This document shows, one piece after another, positions 5,739 to 6,557 of a DNA stretch of 6,557 nt. The stretch comes from Gammaproteobacteria bacterium (lineage in GTDB: Bacteria > Pseudomonadota > Gammaproteobacteria > Immundisolibacterales > Immundisolibacteraceae), in NCBI GenBank assembly GCA_003645395.1, contig QNFC01000101.1:1-6557 (forward strand), written 5' to 3'. Position numbers and translations under genes: made by a program. Position 1 is the first letter of the stretch. Every line of letters begins with the position of its first letter. The notes under the pieces were generated by a model. The model saw only the letters and a list, made by a program, of their open reading frames with translations. It was not told where the DNA came from and did not search any database.

Positions 5739-6557
5739 ATGCTTGTCGATATTCGCCGTAATTTACATAAAGTCGCCGCCGGCGCCATTGTAGGGTTGCT
5801 AGTACTCGCATTTGCTTCCTGGGGTATAGGTGATTATATAACCGGGTTTAGTCAGATCAGCGTCGCCTCCATCGATGGTAAAAACATCACTGGCCAGGCC
5901 TATGCAAGAGCCCGGCAGTTGCAAGAACAGCGCTATCGCAACCAGCTTGGTGATAATTACCAGGCAGGCATGCTTGACCAGCCAATGTTGAAAATGGCGC
6001 TCGTACAGGAACTCATAAACGAATACCTTCGAGTCACTGATGCAAAAAAGAGCGGCTACCGGATCAGTCCTGAGGAGCTGACCCGAACCATCACCGACAT
6101 TGAAGTTTTTCAGGGTCCAAACGGCTTTGATCGTCAACAATACAAAGATCTACTGCGACGACAGGGGTTATCCATCGGTGGTTTCGAAAAAGATCTGGCA
6201 GAATCGATAGTTACCGATCAGGTGCGAACTGGATTAAGCACTAGCTCCATCGTCCCACCATCAGAAGTAGCGCAACTACTCAAATTACAGGGACAGCAAC
6301 GCGACGTCCGTTTTCTGCTCCTACCAAACGACACATTTGCCAATCAGGTTGAAGTCGACGACCAGGCCATTGAAACTTTCTATGATGAGCACATCGATCA
6401 ATTCCAGACAACTGAGCAGGTAAGCATCCAGTTTCTCGAACTGGTGCTCGACGATTTTGCCGCCGAAATCAATATCGACGATCAAATATTAGAACGCCTA
6501 TACAGCGAGCAGGAGAGTGAGTTCTTAACACCCGAGAAAAGACGAGCCAGTCACCTG
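5739..6557 (+). CDS. ppiD: PpiD-like membrane-anchored periplasmic folding chaperone (partial, 3' end outside window)
   Basis: PpiD is an inner-membrane chaperone with a parvulin-type domain that assists proteins leaving the Sec translocon on the periplasmic side. The first 273 codons are present without interruption. Residues 1-11 are short and basic (RR at 6-7, K11). One hydrophobic segment at about 12-30 is the expected single N-terminal membrane anchor. Then comes a SurA-N-like helical chaperone region from about 40 to 180, including VASIDGKNITGQ and a later FDRQQYKDLLRRQG segment. The window ends at EKRRASHL, which resembles the first strand of the parvulin domain with its conserved His (here His272), so that domain probably starts at the edge. 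ATG at 5739 is supported by AGGA at 5725-5728, ten bases upstream. No clear promoter is seen between 5675 and 5724. Position after hupB fits ppiD; sequence similarity to E. coli PpiD is moderate. Confidence 0.88.
   Translation, partial: MLVDIRRNLHKVAAGAIVGLLVLAFASWGIGDYITGFSQISVASIDGKNITGQAYARARQLQEQRYRNQLGDNYQAGMLDQPMLKMALVQELINEYLRVTDAKKSGYRISPEELTRTITDIEVFQGPNGFDRQQYKDLLRRQGLSIGGFEKDLAESIVTDQVRTGLSTSSIVPPSEVAQLLKLQGQQRDVRFLLLPNDTFANQVEVDDQAIETFYDEHIDQFQTTEQVSIQFLELVLDDFAAEINIDDQILERLYSEQESEFLTPEKRRASHL

Noticed and set aside
1..6557. Novel defence, mobile or accessory system
   Set aside because: Every gene belongs to a well-known housekeeping family in conserved order. No integrase, transposase, repeat array, toxin-antitoxin pair or unknown gene was found.

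Overview
This window is a chromosomal protein-quality-control cluster from a gammaproteobacterium. All genes are on the + strand, in the order tig (3' end only), clpP, clpX, lon, hupB, tRNA-Val(UAC), tRNA-Asp(GUC) and a ppiD-like gene (5' part only). The ClpP, Lon and HU-beta sequences resemble their Escherichia coli and Pseudomonas counterparts closely, and the gene order is the classic gammaproteobacterial one. Base composition is moderate, near 50% GC by eye. The genus cannot be named; a marine-type gammaproteobacterium related to Pseudomonadales/Cellvibrionales is a low-confidence guess.

Layout. Bases 1-352 hold the last 116 codons of trigger factor, which open with a histidine-rich tract. 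ClpP (from 400) follows after 47 bases and ClpX (from 1115) after a further 85-base gap, so tig-clpP-clpX look like one transcription unit. A 178-base leader (2387-2564) holds a heat-shock-type promoter candidate and two stem-loops ahead of lon (GTG start at 2565). Lon ends in a strong intrinsic terminator, and the likely hupB promoter overlaps that terminator. hupB (GTG start at 5141) stops only 10 bases before tRNA-Val, and tRNA-Asp follows 8 bases later. A GC-rich intrinsic terminator at 5639-5674 closes that unit. The ppiD-like gene starts at 5739 and runs off the window just where its parvulin domain should begin.

How the genes work together. Trigger factor receives nascent chains at the ribosome. 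ClpX unfolds tagged or damaged proteins and feeds them to the ClpP chamber. Lon is an independent AAA+ protease for misfolded and regulatory proteins. PpiD is a membrane-anchored chaperone for exported proteins leaving the translocon. HU-beta is a nucleoid protein and, in E. coli, a known Lon substrate. Every active-site motif checked in ClpP, ClpX and Lon is intact.

No mobile element, CRISPR array, phage gene or unknown accessory system is visible, and no stretch longer than 300 bases lacks a gene. The points worth a second look are in the non-coding parts and in the His-rich segment of trigger factor.
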